This document shows, piece by piece, positions 27,301 through 35,147 of a stretch of 64,000 nt of DNA. The notes beneath the pieces are model-generated. The model was not told the origin of the DNA. It did not search any database and worked only from the letters and a program-made list of their open reading frames with translations. Positions within the stretch are counted from its first letter, which is position 1, and each line of letters begins with the position of its first letter. The position numbers and the translations under genes were made by a program. The DNA comes from Providencia huaxiensis (lineage in GTDB: Bacteria; Pseudomonadota; Gammaproteobacteria; Enterobacterales; Enterobacteriaceae). The stretch is taken from assembly GCF_002843235.3 (NCBI RefSeq), contig NZ_CP031123.2:2294001-2358000 (forward strand), written 5' to 3'.

Positions 27301-29140
27301 CCTCGATACAGGTACGTTGGGCTGGAAAGATATCGACAACAAAGCCGACTTTACCGCCGAGCACACGGGCGGTTCGATTGGCACAGGTGGCCCAATTGGC
27401 GGTCAACTTCTCACCAATACCGCAGGAGGATTATTATCCAATGCCAATAACAGCGGCCATGCGGAAGGCACCACACAATCAGCGGTCAGTGAAGGCTCCG
27501 TGATTGTTCGCAATGAAGACAAGCAAAAACAGGATGTTAACGAGCTCAACCGCGATACCGAGCACGCCAATGACGGCAGCATCAACCCGATATTCGATAA
27601 AGAGAAAGAACAAAACCGCTTAAAACAATCCCTGTTGATTGGCGAAATCGGCAATCAGACCATGGATATCATCCGCACCGAAGGCGATATTGCAGGTCTG
27701 AAAGCGCAGAAAGACCCAGATGCGCTAGCCATCGCCAAAAAACAACTGGAATTAGAGGGGAAAACACTCACTGATGACGCGATTAAACAGCAAGCTTACA
27801 ACAACGCCATGGCACAGTACGGCACGGGCAGCGACTTCCAAAAAGCCGCCCAAGCCGTCACTGGCTTGCTACAAGGGCTTGCTGGTGATAATTTAGCGGG
27901 TGCATTGGCAAATGCCTCCTCGCCGTACTTAGCGACCAAGATTAAAGAGCTTACAACTGACCCTGCTACTGGTGAAGTTAACAAAGCAACCAATGCCATG
28001 GCGCACGCCGTATTGGGCGCCGTCGTCGCTGAGCTAAATAACCAATCCGCCGCTGCGGGTGGATTAGGTGCTGGTGGCGGTGAGCTATCGGCTCATGTTA
28101 TCTTGAACACCCTCTTCCCGGGCAAAGAAATTTGGGAACTGAGTGAAAGTGAGAAACAGCAAGTCAGCGCACTAAGCCAGCTGGCTTCAGGATTAGCGGG
28201 TGGACTGACTACCGGTGATGTGGCTGGGGCAATTACCGGCTCGCAAGCTGGGAAGAATGCGGTTGAGAATAACTCAATGGCACTTGGTGGAAACCTTGGG
28301 TTCTTATTTGCTGATATCCCAGATTGTGATGCGAGCTGTAAAGCAGACATAACTAAAGGCATTAATAATGGTAATTTAGTTGTGTCTGGAGCATCGATGG
28401 GCGTCGTTGCAGCTGGCTACTCATTAGTTATAGCACCAGAAATGATAGCAACTGTTCGAACTGCTTTAACAGGCTGTAAAGCAGCACCTGTAATATGCTT
28501 AAATGAAGTGGGTATATTTACAGCAGAGGTAGTAACACCGGGAGGAACTGGTGCCGGCGGTGCATTGATTATTGGTAAAACAGCACAAGAAGTCTCGACA
28601 GTTAAACAAGTAATACAGTCAGAAGCCAAGGCTGGTAAGATTAACTTGAATCAGTTGACGAGTGCGGAGTCAACAGTAATAAACTCAGGTAAAGATATCC
28701 TTAAATTACCTAATGGAAAACAAGGGACAGTCATACAGAATGCATTAGAACCTCATGAATACCAGCAAGCATTAGATATTGTTAAATATAAGGGCGGTAA
28801 TTTTAAAGGAGTTGAAAAAGAAAATTTCCAAGGAATAGATGGATGGCTAGATGGTGTTCCGGTCCAATTAAAATTAGTAGAAGGGCAGAGCATCAACGCT
28901 GTTAGGCGCAATATTGTGAGTGGTGCCAAAGATATGCAAAAAGCTGGCTATCAAGGGGATCTATATGTGGATGCATCTAAAACAGGTGTAAGCATGAAAG
29001 AAATGATTGACCACTTTAAATCTGGCTCTCCAGTTAGCAATATCACAAAAGAAGGCACGGTAAATAATATTTACATTAAAACCCAAGATGGCTGGCTTAA
29101 TGTTACAAGTGGTTCAATTAGTACCAATGGAGGAAAATAA
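18323..29140 (+). CDS. cdiA: CdiA contact-dependent inhibition toxin / haemagglutinin
   Basis: A 3605-residue exoprotein that projects from the cell and delivers a C-terminal toxin into neighbours. Order: extended signal peptide (from MNKHCYRLIFSRTHGE), cleavage after AMA (residue ~64), TPS transport domain with NPSGIICNGCGTIN, FHA-1 repeats (~330-1620, many NNQ-G-L-S units), a non-repetitive receptor-binding plus Tyr/Pro region (~1620-2125), FHA-2 repeats (~2125-3050), a pretoxin domain, VENN at 3314-3317, and a 288-residue CT. The CT has a hydrophobic entry-like part with paired cysteines, then a toxin with a PD-(D/E)xK-like core (Asp3506, Asp3510, Gln3515-Leu-Lys3517). Base composition falls sharply after VENN, typical of CT swapping. 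Nuclease activity is inferred. Confidence 0.93.
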   Translation: MNKHCYRLIFSRTHGELRVVSELAKSCSTESGQTRGSNGGRLWVTLRRTSLLLWLALWGGSAMASSIIADNNAPKNQRPDVINTQNGIPQVNIAAPNGSGISHNQYKQFDVDNRGAILNNSAVMTSTQTAGMIQGNPNLDPNKAPARVILNEVNSNNPSQIKGFLEVAGGKAQVIVANPSGIICNGCGTINAGRMTLTTGKPQFNQDGSLAGYQVERGVIRVEGGGLNADSRHDTQYVDLLARAVEINSGVWAKEKIAVVAGKNKVDTQNNPTPIESQTPQPEFAIDMGQMGGMYSGYIHMVGTEKGVGVRNQGGHIQADKTLTVSSNGKLIWGSASQQATTQAGSDITLTAKDAIDHQGKLHSGGTLNIESQTGSVSNTGTLAALKDVNINAKGDIRSQGNVLAGSDNKSNIIKDANITLNSDGKINTRGTLLSKQNVTVVGQSLDLSQTQVAASTLALTAKQGDIALTQGKIDANNVKLNSARDIHTEQVQVKAAQWNVSANNLFNQKGTWVQTGQNESQFALSGQLNNQGGAIEANRLKFNADSLNNQAGRLVALGNTKQDWLVKNSVRNQQGEIGANGDLSLTANAIDNQSGTIKSQTTLVLNAKEQIDNRAGNLVAGNAVNLQAGKSLNNASGTINSQKVTITTDNLNNALGKLISQTTLDIVARQQMNNANGFIGSGDKLTLATPNLVNNQQGTVQSDTQLTVDAQRIDNQSGKILSGEQLTLNATTDLDNQSGTLYSKDITLNANKINNQQGQVVGENSVDITAKNALDNTKGKVIANETLTASIGQQLANQVGLLQGGKQVAITTKALDNRDGQVLSGKALDITTTAQIDNVKGEISSQNVNIHTAHLDNQTGKVIATQNLDLISQSDVNNQSGLLEAGNQLTLDTQGDINNQKGTLQAGKQTNLNAENIDNTQGQLLSGSQLIVNTQNDLNNRQGKVSAGKTLQWQGNHFNNTAGLLQSGGTLTLTGNQLSNQQKGQILSQDALSFTLSGDFNNQAGILTSQGDTAISANLVNNAQGALNALGRLDIQVAQLIDNRDGRLFSQQAQTLNAHNILNQQGWMGSLDSWQATTQSLNNQNGEIQSQKNVELTANALENQQGTLQAGGSASLLVANEINNTQGKISASQNLTATGQSVRNLQGQLLSGGTLQLSASSVDNSQGGLLYSQKQLLLSIENALNNRHGKLQSGENLTLTSQALDNTSGRIESQQTLNITSTTLIDNTSGSILSNQNQQLETKTFKNQQGMVSSLGELALNTTELDNTQGTLISQLAGTYNIAQLNNTQGKIHSGDTLTLTAADIQNQQGQLVSTNALKLIALTLDNRHNGILSSQGSLSLLLNVLDNRENGLVHGSKETTLTVKNIENTQGRLQSNENLTFSGVNILNNQSGQVLANGDIALNTDAASTSAQLALSNQQGTLQSGSSLAISTQSINNQGGTIKSQKTLSLTAAQDYTHRAGDTLTSNQSVTLNITGTLTNLTDWLLPGDFTLSSLNFTNQGSLVSKNLAITTGRLNNLNRLEADKMALDADALNNSATLMGDEIRVKAKTLDNQGKKAVIAAAKHIDLQTEKTLTNRDQALIYSGDTLTLTSADLIENNASFIEAEGAVSITARQLNNLREGLDIQLEAEVENYKKQLYNFYWRSFETQAHKNPTAMAPTTQQLTFQNDQAALDNKYGTILDIDAKNKRAQMKVKQQDGQVTTLWVNYLALTPNSDGSYAMTFYESRGIPGRIKTPPTPYHGAVWRVHNQYRYEVWDPNQHIDVATATGIDDFSWIRNRSVTGSVTRDKLISEGIGARILSGGNMTLNITDLLKNDASTITSTGDLDIKGKGHIENTGYSVNERRKEFYSDHYDVSKSHWYPQSSSDKTTALTTIDGIISGNGNVTITSANITNTTVNAAQITTLEAAMNAAKAERAEWERNPLAFDIDGVNKQDLNTTINEQGKSELNQAEGTSPIDRPLLPAELALTEKQHIGDVATSIPDNGLFRPNLTPDSPFLVVTDPRFTDRNKFISSDYLLERVGYSPADVHKRLGDGFYEQRLVREQVLKLTGRPSLREEDAMAQYQYLMNNGVKVAEEFNLRPGVALTPAQIAALQQDIVWLVSETINTPQGPQTVWVPKVYLANTTLSLTQQGAMISGKTLNLSADSIDNAGNLLAEKGLEVDAKQFMHRDGDIKADTINIQADSLTLSTNLQDALRQATMSATDITLSGHDVQLQGAKLDATGDIKLNARDNLSITAVKSTHTGSIDVIAGAMGERGNEGMDATGSLAHISGEWQLAQSSELSAGGNLSLNAGKDVTVKGSQAQAGGTLDVNAGGDINILSDKTTNKSQLDAQGNGSSVSNTREEDRLVLSTLSGDKGVSLNAGNNLVAEGAQVDSQAGKISVSAKDVTITAATQDTHALDQEQTRNGSSKGSRVDETSSHEVVGSTFSGQNGIEITARDKDITVTGSTIHSEKGEITLDAKQNVTLNTATEENKKYVEEQRSSKGFLSASSEHTIQNDETTREKGSLLSGEKITITAGNDLTVKGSSVVAENDVSLTAGNNVDITAATETDSHYLLEEKKKSGLMSSGGIGFSVGKQSSRHEVDEKGTTQSQSVSTIGSTQGNVNITAGNKLHVGGADLIAQKDLNLTGDSVQIDPGYDERTRTETFETKQSGFGISLSGSAGSALNTAVSTAQQARKESDGRLSALQNTKAVLSGVQAQQAVELDGLKTEAANNYNAANNLKPGDKGYQKGATNTVGVSVSYGSQSSKSETHTDSRQSQGSTLNAGQNLSITATGKNKDTNPDSGNITVVGSELKAGKDLSLSATQDINLVSAQNTEQTNSKNSSKGSSVGVGVGVGEGGYGVNISASVNQGKGHEKGNGLTHTETTLDAGNKLTLNSGQDTTLKGAQVSGEQVTVNVGRDLTLQSEQDSDRYDAKQQEVSIGGGYTIGGTPNINISASKDKIHSNYDSVKEQTGIFAGKGGFDVNVKEHTQLDGAVIASTADKDKNRLDTGTLGWKDIDNKADFTAEHTGGSIGTGGPIGGQLLTNTAGGLLSNANNSGHAEGTTQSAVSEGSVIVRNEDKQKQDVNELNRDTEHANDGSINPIFDKEKEQNRLKQSLLIGEIGNQTMDIIRTEGDIAGLKAQKDPDALAIAKKQLELEGKTLTDDAIKQQAYNNAMAQYGTGSDFQKAAQAVTGLLQGLAGDNLAGALANASSPYLATKIKELTTDPATGEVNKATNAMAHAVLGAVVAELNNQSAAAGGLGAGGGELSAHVILNTLFPGKEIWELSESEKQQVSALSQLASGLAGGLTTGDVAGAITGSQAGKNAVENNSMALGGNLGFLFADIPDCDASCKADITKGINNGNLVVSGASMGVVAAGYSLVIAPEMIATVRTALTGCKAAPVICLNEVGIFTAEVVTPGGTGAGGALIIGKTAQEVSTVKQVIQSEAKAGKINLNQLTSAESTVINSGKDILKLPNGKQGTVIQNALEPHEYQQALDIVKYKGGNFKGVEKENFQGIDGWLDGVPVQLKLVEGQSINAVRRNIVSGAKDMQKAGYQGDLYVDASKTGVSMKEMIDHFKSGSPVSNITKEGTVNNIYIKTQDGWLNVTSGSISTNGGK

Positions 29141-29589
29141 TGTCTAACGAAATTTTATTTCCAATTAAAAAGCTTCCTCAATTTGAAGATATCCTCAATA
29201 GTATCGTCGATGGGTTTAATGACTTTTCTTTGTCTACAAAACAATTAACTATAGGTATATCAGCTAAAAAAGGACTAAATTTACTTGATAAGTTTATTTA
29301 TATACACGACCACCAATATGATTATTTTTGTTGGATAAGTTTTAACTTTATTGAAGAAAATCTACGTGATATAGATGATATAGAGTACCCATACATGGTA
29401 AGTGTCTCCACAAGAGGTGAGAGCAACTTAAAGTTTTCAGTTTTAATTTTGTATATAATATCTAGCTCATTGAATTCAAGAGTAATTTATGATGATGCTT
29501 ATTTAATCCAAGCTAAAGAACCTTATCCATCTTCTGAATTAAAACTATTTGTTGAGCGTTACATTCAAGATCTTTACTCTATTAATTAA
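29140..29589 (+). CDS. cdiI: Predicted CdiI immunity protein
   Basis: No family recognised. It is assigned by position: its ATG overlaps the last base of the cdiA stop (TAATG), with GGAGG directly upstream. The 149 residues form an acidic protein (many Asp/Glu) with alternating hydrophobic and aromatic stretches, suited to neutralise the basic surface of a nuclease toxin in the cytoplasm. It is AT-rich like the CdiA-CT and unlike the body of cdiA, consistent with acquisition of toxin and immunity as one cassette. Specificity should be limited to the adjacent CT. Confidence 0.82.
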   Translation: MSNEILFPIKKLPQFEDILNSIVDGFNDFSLSTKQLTIGISAKKGLNLLDKFIYIHDHQYDYFCWISFNFIEENLRDIDDIEYPYMVSVSTRGESNLKFSVLILYIISSSLNSRVIYDDAYLIQAKEPYPSSELKLFVERYIQDLYSIN

Positions 29590-29592
29590 TGA

Positions 29593-29622
29593 GACGATCC
29601 CAGTTATCTGCTGGGATCGTCC
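29593..29622. terminator. Strong hairpin after cdiI
   Basis: GACGATCCCAG pairs perfectly with CTGGGATCGTC around a short loop, four bases after the cdiI stop. No T-run follows on the plus strand, so termination is likely but not certain. Confidence 0.55.
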
Positions 29623-29631
29623 TTAAATATC

Positions 29632-29829
29632 TTACTCGTTCTCAACCAGCTGGATAATCAACTGTCCGGCTTGGTGGGAGAGGCTGTAGTGACTGCCCAC
29701 CTCAAACCCCAACTCATTCAGCCACTTACCGCTTAAGGTGAGTTGCGGGCTGGGGGTGGGTTTACCGCGGTTGGGGGCGTAACCCACTGTATATTTTCTG
29801 GTTTTACCCCTCCCTTCTTCTTTAGCTGT
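29632..29829 (-). pseudogene. SymE-like toxin remnant (N-terminus missing)
   Basis: The minus strand encodes an open frame with KYTVGYAPNRGKP, PQLTLSGKWLNELGFEVG and AGQLIIQLVENE before a stop at 29632. This is the SymE/AbrB-like fold seen in type I toxin-like proteins that often lie near cdi and rhs loci. The frame is closed by a TAG at 29830-29832 and has no ATG; only an internal GTG could start it, after part of the domain. It is therefore called a 5'-truncated relic. It sits between cdiI and a duplicated cdiA fragment, on the opposite strand to both. Confidence 0.65.
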
Positions 29830-29878
29830 CTAACTTTTTGCCTTACAACTGCGCACTAATGCCAATCGTCGAAAAGCA

Positions 29879-30401
29879 AAAGGCGGCTTTGATGTCAACG
29901 TCAAAGAGCACACTCAGCTTGATGGTGCGGTGATTGCCTCAACAGCGGATAAAGACAAAAATCGCCTTGATACCGGTACGTTGGGCTGGAAAGATATCGA
30001 CAACAAAGCCGACTTTACCGCCGAGCACACGGGCGGTTCGATTGGCACCGGTGGCCCAATTGGCGGTCAACTTCTCACCAATACCGCAGGAGGATTATTA
30101 TCCAATGCCAATAACAGCGGCCATGCGGAAGGCACCACACAATCAGCAGTCAGTGAAGGCTCCGTGATTGTTCGCGATGAAAACAAGCAAAAACAGGATG
30201 TTAACGAGCTCAATCGCGATACCGAGCACGCCAATGACGGCAGCATCAACCCGATATTCGATAAAGAGAAAGAACAAAACCGCTTAAAACAATCCCAGTT
30301 GATTGGCGAAATCGGCAATCAGACCATGGATATCATTCGTACCGAAGGCGATATTGCAGGTCTGAAAGCGCAGAAAGACCCCGATGCGCTAGCGGTCGCC
30401 A
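29879..30401 (+). pseudogene. Duplicated fragment of cdiA (pre-VENN region)
   Basis: About 523 bp nearly identical to 27215-27737 of cdiA, encoding the stretch from GGFDVNVKEHTQ to AGLKAQKDPDALA with only a few changes (for example DENKQKQD for NEDKQKQD, and SQLIGE for SLLIGE). It lacks a start, a VENN motif and any toxin, so it cannot work alone. It stops abruptly where hsdR ends. It looks like a recombination scar or the stump of an orphan cdiA-CT module. Confidence 0.9.
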
Positions 30402-30402
30402 A

Positions 30403-33400
30403 TCACCCCAGCTGATATTTTTTAAAATTCTCGGCTTGTTCCAGCACACTTTTATATACCTCGTCATTGGCCACTGGTGGGAAGCCATAACGGTGCAATA
30501 ATAAAATCAGGTCAACTTTCAGCTTCGCTTTAATATCGTCCCGGTTGCTCCAATCAGGGTATTGCGTGCTGTCATCGACAATCAGCTTCATATCTTTAGC
30601 AAGCGCCAACATTTTGGCGTCATCGTAGGTAAAATCGTATTTCTGGCACATGTGCTGTAAAATATCGAGGAAAGCTTTTTCTTCCATATCGATACCAATG
30701 CCTTTAAATGACATCATTTCGGCTTTGATGTCACAAATCATCGTCGCCATTTGTTCAGTGAAATCGTCGAACTCTTCACCATTGAGCACATCATTCTCTT
30801 TGCGTTGGTTATATTGCTCGACTAAAGCTTGAAAACGCTTGGAAAAGTTGATCCCTTGGAGTTGATTGACCTTTTGAAAATCACTAATGGCTTTTTGTAG
30901 CATCTTTTGTAGCAGCTGCATTTTTGTGTTTGGCAGCTTGATTTTATTGATACGAGCCATGTATTCATCATCAAAAATATCAATGGTCTCCGCTTTGTCA
31001 TCACCCAACGTGAAAATCTCTTCCACACCTTCGGATTTAAGGGCCTCGGCTATCATCTCTCGCACTTTTTGGTTCATTTGCGCTGTATCCGGTGCGTCCC
31101 CTTTCGTTAATTTGTAAACGATGGAGCGTACCGCGAGATAAAAATGAATGTGTTCCCGTTCATCTTGAGTAATATCTTCACTGCCCACACAGACATCATA
31201 AGCGGCTTTCAACCGCTTCACTAACCCCATAAAACGCAGTTCAACTTTCTTGGTTTGCAGGATAAATTCAGCCGCTCGATTAAGGCAGTCTAGCTGTCGT
31301 GTTGGCGAACCTGAAAAGTAATCATCGCTATCAAATTTATGGAATATTTGCGCCAATAAGTTCAAGTGATTACGCACTTCAACGATAGATTGCTGAATAT
31401 CTTCGAAATTAGACTTATCCGCTTTCGAATACATGGCCAACGCCATATTCATGCGACTTTTAATACCAATATAATCAACCACTAACCCCTTTTCTTTCTC
31501 TTCAAAACGGCGATTCACGCGGGAAATGGTTTGAATAAGATTATGCTTTTGTAATGGCTTATCGATGTAAATAGTATCCAGCTCTGGCACGTCAAAACCG
31601 GTCAGCCACATATCAACCACAATGGCTATTTTGAAGTTGGATTTCGGGTTCTTAAATTGTTTATCTAACTCTCTGCGGTAATCTTTCGTTCCCAGCAAAT
31701 TGTACATGGCCTCATGGTCATCTTTTCCACGAGTCATCACCATATTGACCATCGGCAGGCGCATCAATTCGCTTTTCTCTTGCTCAGTGAGTTCAGCACC
31801 CTCTATTGCCAGTTTCGCCTCAAACCACTCTGGCCGTTGTAACTTCAGGCTCTGATAAAATGCATAGGCAATATCACGGCTAGCGCAAACCACCATCGCT
31901 TTGCCTTTGATGGTCGAGCCTTCTTCAACACGTTTTTCATAATGTTGCGCAAAATCCTTCGCTAGCGCATCAATACGGTCAGGATCCCCTAAAATGGAGT
32001 TCATATTCGCTGTAGCTTTTTTGCTTTCTTCTATCTGATATTCGCTGGTGCCTTGCGCTTCACACTCTTGGTAATAGCGTTCGATTTCTTCTAATTTGCT
32101 GTTATCAAGGGCGATTTTAGCTGCACGCCCTTCGTACACAATGCGCACAGTAATTTCATCATTCACCGATTCGGTCATGGTGTAGCTATCGATAGTTTCA
32201 CCGAATACATCTAAGGTGGCGTCGATAGGCGTTCCCGTAAAACCAACGTAAGTGGCATTCGGCAGTGAATCATGCAGATATTTAGCAAAACCATAGGTCT
32301 TTTTAACCGTGCCGTCTTCTTGGTTAATACTGATTTTTTGGTCGAGGTTAATTTGGCTGCGGTGAGCTTCATCAGAGATACAGATAATATTACTGCGCTC
32401 AGAAAGCAGTTGAATATCTTCTGTGAATTTATGAATGGTGGTGAGGAATACCCCGCCACTGGCACGCCCTGCTAACTTGTCGCGTAGATCTTGTCGGCTG
32501 GTGACCGGTACAATAATTTCATCGCCAATAAAGGCTTTTGCATTGCAAAACTGTTTGGCGAGTTGTTCATCAAGATCGGTTCGGTCGGTGATTAAAATAA
32601 TGGTTGGGCTAGCGAAATCGACGCTTTTCATCAATAAGCGCGCTAAAAATTGCATGGTGTAGCTTTTACCACAACCAGTCGCACCAAAGTAGGTGCCCCC
32701 TTTACCGCTACCCCCGATGTTTTCACCGCCCGAGTTTATCTGCTTACGCTCTTTTTCGATGTTGTAAAACAGCTTACGAGCCGCATAATACTGAGGATAA
32801 CGACAACATACTTTCACTTCGTGCTTGCTGGTATCAGGAAAGAAAATAAAATTTTTCAATACATCCAATAAACGAACGGGATGAAATAGCCCTTCGATCA
32901 GGGTATATAGGCCATTGATACCTTGTTTTTCCGTTGATTCGTTACCGCTGATTTTGCGCCATGCGTAGTAGAATTCATAAGGGGCAAATAGGTTACCCAT
33001 TTTGTTATTCACGCCATCACTAAGAATACACAAGGCGTTATAAACAAACAGCTTAGGAATATCGCGGCTATAGCGAACGCAAAGCTGTGTCCATGCGTCA
33101 AATAGGGTAGCTTCTTCACCTCGCACCGCTGATTTAAATTCAAAGACCACCAGCGGTAAACCATTGACGTATAAAATTGCATCAGGGATGCGCAGTTGGA
33201 CTCCCCCATCACGGGCTTGCCCTTCGATTTCGAGCTGGTTAACTAACCGATAGCGGTTATTATCTGCCTCCGATACGATATCTTCCCCGGCAAATAATTT
33301 AACCAATTGAGCAGGCAATGTTTGGGTATCGAGCAGTTCGATATACAGGTCTTTTTGCTTGCGGTCTTCGCGTTTGAGTAAAAAACCATTACTGAGCCAA

Positions 33401-33681
33401 TGGCAAAAAGTTTTATTACTTTGGTAGAGGTCGCTGGCTGGTAAAGATTGTAATTGCAGAACAATCGTGGTGATTTCACTTTCAGTGATGCCATCAGCTT
33501 GATATTGGTTAGCAAGGTACTGACGTAAGTCGTCCACTATCAACACTTCGCTATTGTCTTTGCGTGGAATTGTGTTGCCGACATAATGCGGATAGCAGGT
33601 TTTTCCTGCATTGTTTGCATGTTGTCCTAGCAGTTCAATAATTGCCTGTTCCAATTTGGCTTCGGTGAAGATATGGCTCAT
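30403..33681 (-). CDS. hsdR: Type I restriction enzyme, motor/nuclease subunit HsdR
   Basis: ATP-driven translocase and endonuclease of a type I restriction complex. The 1092-residue protein has an N-terminal RecB-type nuclease (about 165-190: RIPDAILYVNG...VVFEFKSA, with the D...ExK core), a Walker A GATGCGKSYT near 338, a DEAH box in CISDEAHRSQ near 438, and helicase motifs such as GFTGTPID, VVDMWLTGFDVPELDTIYIDKP and QTISRVNR. The C-terminal helical domain binds the methylase core. It is the last gene of hsdM-hsdS-hsdR, 122 bp after hsdS. No frameshift is seen, so it should be functional. Confidence 0.95.
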   Translation of the reverse strand: MSHIFTEAKLEQAIIELLGQHANNAGKTCYPHYVGNTIPRKDNSEVLIVDDLRQYLANQYQADGITESEITTIVLQLQSLPASDLYQSNKTFCHWLSNGFLLKREDRKQKDLYIELLDTQTLPAQLVKLFAGEDIVSEADNNRYRLVNQLEIEGQARDGGVQLRIPDAILYVNGLPLVVFEFKSAVRGEEATLFDAWTQLCVRYSRDIPKLFVYNALCILSDGVNNKMGNLFAPYEFYYAWRKISGNESTEKQGINGLYTLIEGLFHPVRLLDVLKNFIFFPDTSKHEVKVCCRYPQYYAARKLFYNIEKERKQINSGGENIGGSGKGGTYFGATGCGKSYTMQFLARLLMKSVDFASPTIILITDRTDLDEQLAKQFCNAKAFIGDEIIVPVTSRQDLRDKLAGRASGGVFLTTIHKFTEDIQLLSERSNIICISDEAHRSQINLDQKISINQEDGTVKKTYGFAKYLHDSLPNATYVGFTGTPIDATLDVFGETIDSYTMTESVNDEITVRIVYEGRAAKIALDNSKLEEIERYYQECEAQGTSEYQIEESKKATANMNSILGDPDRIDALAKDFAQHYEKRVEEGSTIKGKAMVVCASRDIAYAFYQSLKLQRPEWFEAKLAIEGAELTEQEKSELMRLPMVNMVMTRGKDDHEAMYNLLGTKDYRRELDKQFKNPKSNFKIAIVVDMWLTGFDVPELDTIYIDKPLQKHNLIQTISRVNRRFEEKEKGLVVDYIGIKSRMNMALAMYSKADKSNFEDIQQSIVEVRNHLNLLAQIFHKFDSDDYFSGSPTRQLDCLNRAAEFILQTKKVELRFMGLVKRLKAAYDVCVGSEDITQDEREHIHFYLAVRSIVYKLTKGDAPDTAQMNQKVREMIAEALKSEGVEEIFTLGDDKAETIDIFDDEYMARINKIKLPNTKMQLLQKMLQKAISDFQKVNQLQGINFSKRFQALVEQYNQRKENDVLNGEEFDDFTEQMATMICDIKAEMMSFKGIGIDMEEKAFLDILQHMCQKYDFTYDDAKMLALAKDMKLIVDDSTQYPDWSNRDDIKAKLKVDLILLLHRYGFPPVANDEVYKSVLEQAENFKKYQLG

Positions 33682-33803
33682 GTCAGTAGCTTCTTGTCTG
33701 TTTTATAAATTGTTTTTTATCGTGTTTTTTAATTAAGCTAGTTTAATTGATTAGATAACAAAAACCGCTGCACAATAAGAAAAATGTGAAGCGGTCGAAT
33801 AAA

Positions 33804-35147
33804 TTAGATGAGTGTTTCTTCTGGAATGCCTATTTTGATATCGTCTAAAGACAGCTCGCCGGAGATCAGTTTAGGGAGGAGAGTGTCACGGAGATGCTCA
33901 AGAATAATATTTTGCTTTCTCATCTGAATGATTTTTTGGAAACTATCATTTGTTTTGTCATTGAATAGTTCCCTTATAGATTGTGGAGCAGTAATTAACG
34001 GCATTGCAAGAATATCTTTTGCACTTATATTCGGCTGAGCACTTCCTTGCGCTGTATTAACAATATAAGACTCGGTAATCTTTCTATTGAGAATACAATA
34101 TAAATAAGCAGTACTTTCATCAATAGCCTCAAACTTTGCAACGCGTTGATTTAAATAATACGGTTCTTGATTTTCAGTGACAAGAAAACCAAATTTACCA
34201 ACGGTTGCACCTGTCATAGCCATTAATAAATCTCCATCTTTAAGGCTAAAACGTTTAGCTTTCTCAGCTAATGAAATATCAATTCGTTGAATGTCACATA
34301 TATCGACACTTTTATCATTACCGATATTTTTAATTTTTATGACACCGAATCCAGAATTTTGGAACTCGTTACTCTTAAAAGCAAAACCACTCAAAATATC
34401 AGTTACATCACTCAAATTACCGAGTTCCCATCCACTTGGCACCCATCCCCCAAGCCCTAACGTAGACTCTGTACATTCTTCAAAAGCATTAGGAAATAAC
34501 TGACGAATATCTTCTGATAACGGCTTAAAATCATCACTTTCACGTACAGTTTTACGCAATTCAGCCCGACGCAGTAATTCTTCTGAAAAGGCTAAATCCT
34601 GCTCAAAAAAACCAGCATCTAGTGCATTATCGATAACAGGATCAAAATCCACAAACCATGATTTAAATAGGGCTTGCGCCATTTGCTCTAGGGTTGAATT
34701 AATTTGAGAATTAATATCTATCTTGTCATCGAGATCACCTAATAACTGAGCTATTGCCCTCTCATTATTAATACCTAATTCATTTACCAACAATGAGCTT
34801 AAATGATTTCGGTTCAGTGTGGGAACACCAGATCCAACATTAAATATAGAAAAATCAATGCTTCGCATTAAGTAATACACATACCGTGGGTCATGCCCCT
34901 TGAAATCTTTAATCCATAATGTGGTATTTAAAGGCCAAAATGGCTCCTTAATATACTGACCGCCACCAATGCTGCCACTTCGACCAATTACTACTCCAGG
35001 GGCTTCAACTTTAGCTATATTGTGATATCCACCAATACCTGTAGATGCAACAACAGGTATTGTTCCTTCTAACCTATCCCCCTTGGGAAGATCAAACCCT
35101 CTTTGTAAGGTAATAAATTCATTAAGCGGTACTTGTTTAATACCCAT
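33804..35147 (-). CDS. hsdS: Type I restriction enzyme, specificity subunit HsdS
   Basis: DNA-recognition subunit that decides the bipartite target of the methylase and restriction complex. The 447 residues contain two target-recognition domains (about 1-150 and 225-380), each followed by a conserved helical spacer (LDDKIDINSQINSTLEQMAQALFKSWFVDFDP, and the end region with LRDTLLPKLISGELSL). The start is taken at 35147, where ATG follows GGAGG 8 bp upstream and overlaps the hsdM stop by 11 bp; longer in-frame starts lie deep inside hsdM. The target sequence cannot be predicted from the sequence alone. Confidence 0.92.
   Translation of the reverse strand: MGIKQVPLNEFITLQRGFDLPKGDRLEGTIPVVASTGIGGYHNIAKVEAPGVVIGRSGSIGGGQYIKEPFWPLNTTLWIKDFKGHDPRYVYYLMRSIDFSIFNVGSGVPTLNRNHLSSLLVNELGINNERAIAQLLGDLDDKIDINSQINSTLEQMAQALFKSWFVDFDPVIDNALDAGFFEQDLAFSEELLRRAELRKTVRESDDFKPLSEDIRQLFPNAFEECTESTLGLGGWVPSGWELGNLSDVTDILSGFAFKSNEFQNSGFGVIKIKNIGNDKSVDICDIQRIDISLAEKAKRFSLKDGDLLMAMTGATVGKFGFLVTENQEPYYLNQRVAKFEAIDESTAYLYCILNRKITESYIVNTAQGSAQPNISAKDILAMPLITAPQSIRELFNDKTNDSFQKIIQMRKQNIILEHLRDTLLPKLISGELSLDDIKIGIPEETLI

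Noticed and set aside
30650..32871. Plus-strand frames inside hsdR
   Set aside because: Antisense shadows of a complete type I restriction gene, with no supporting features.
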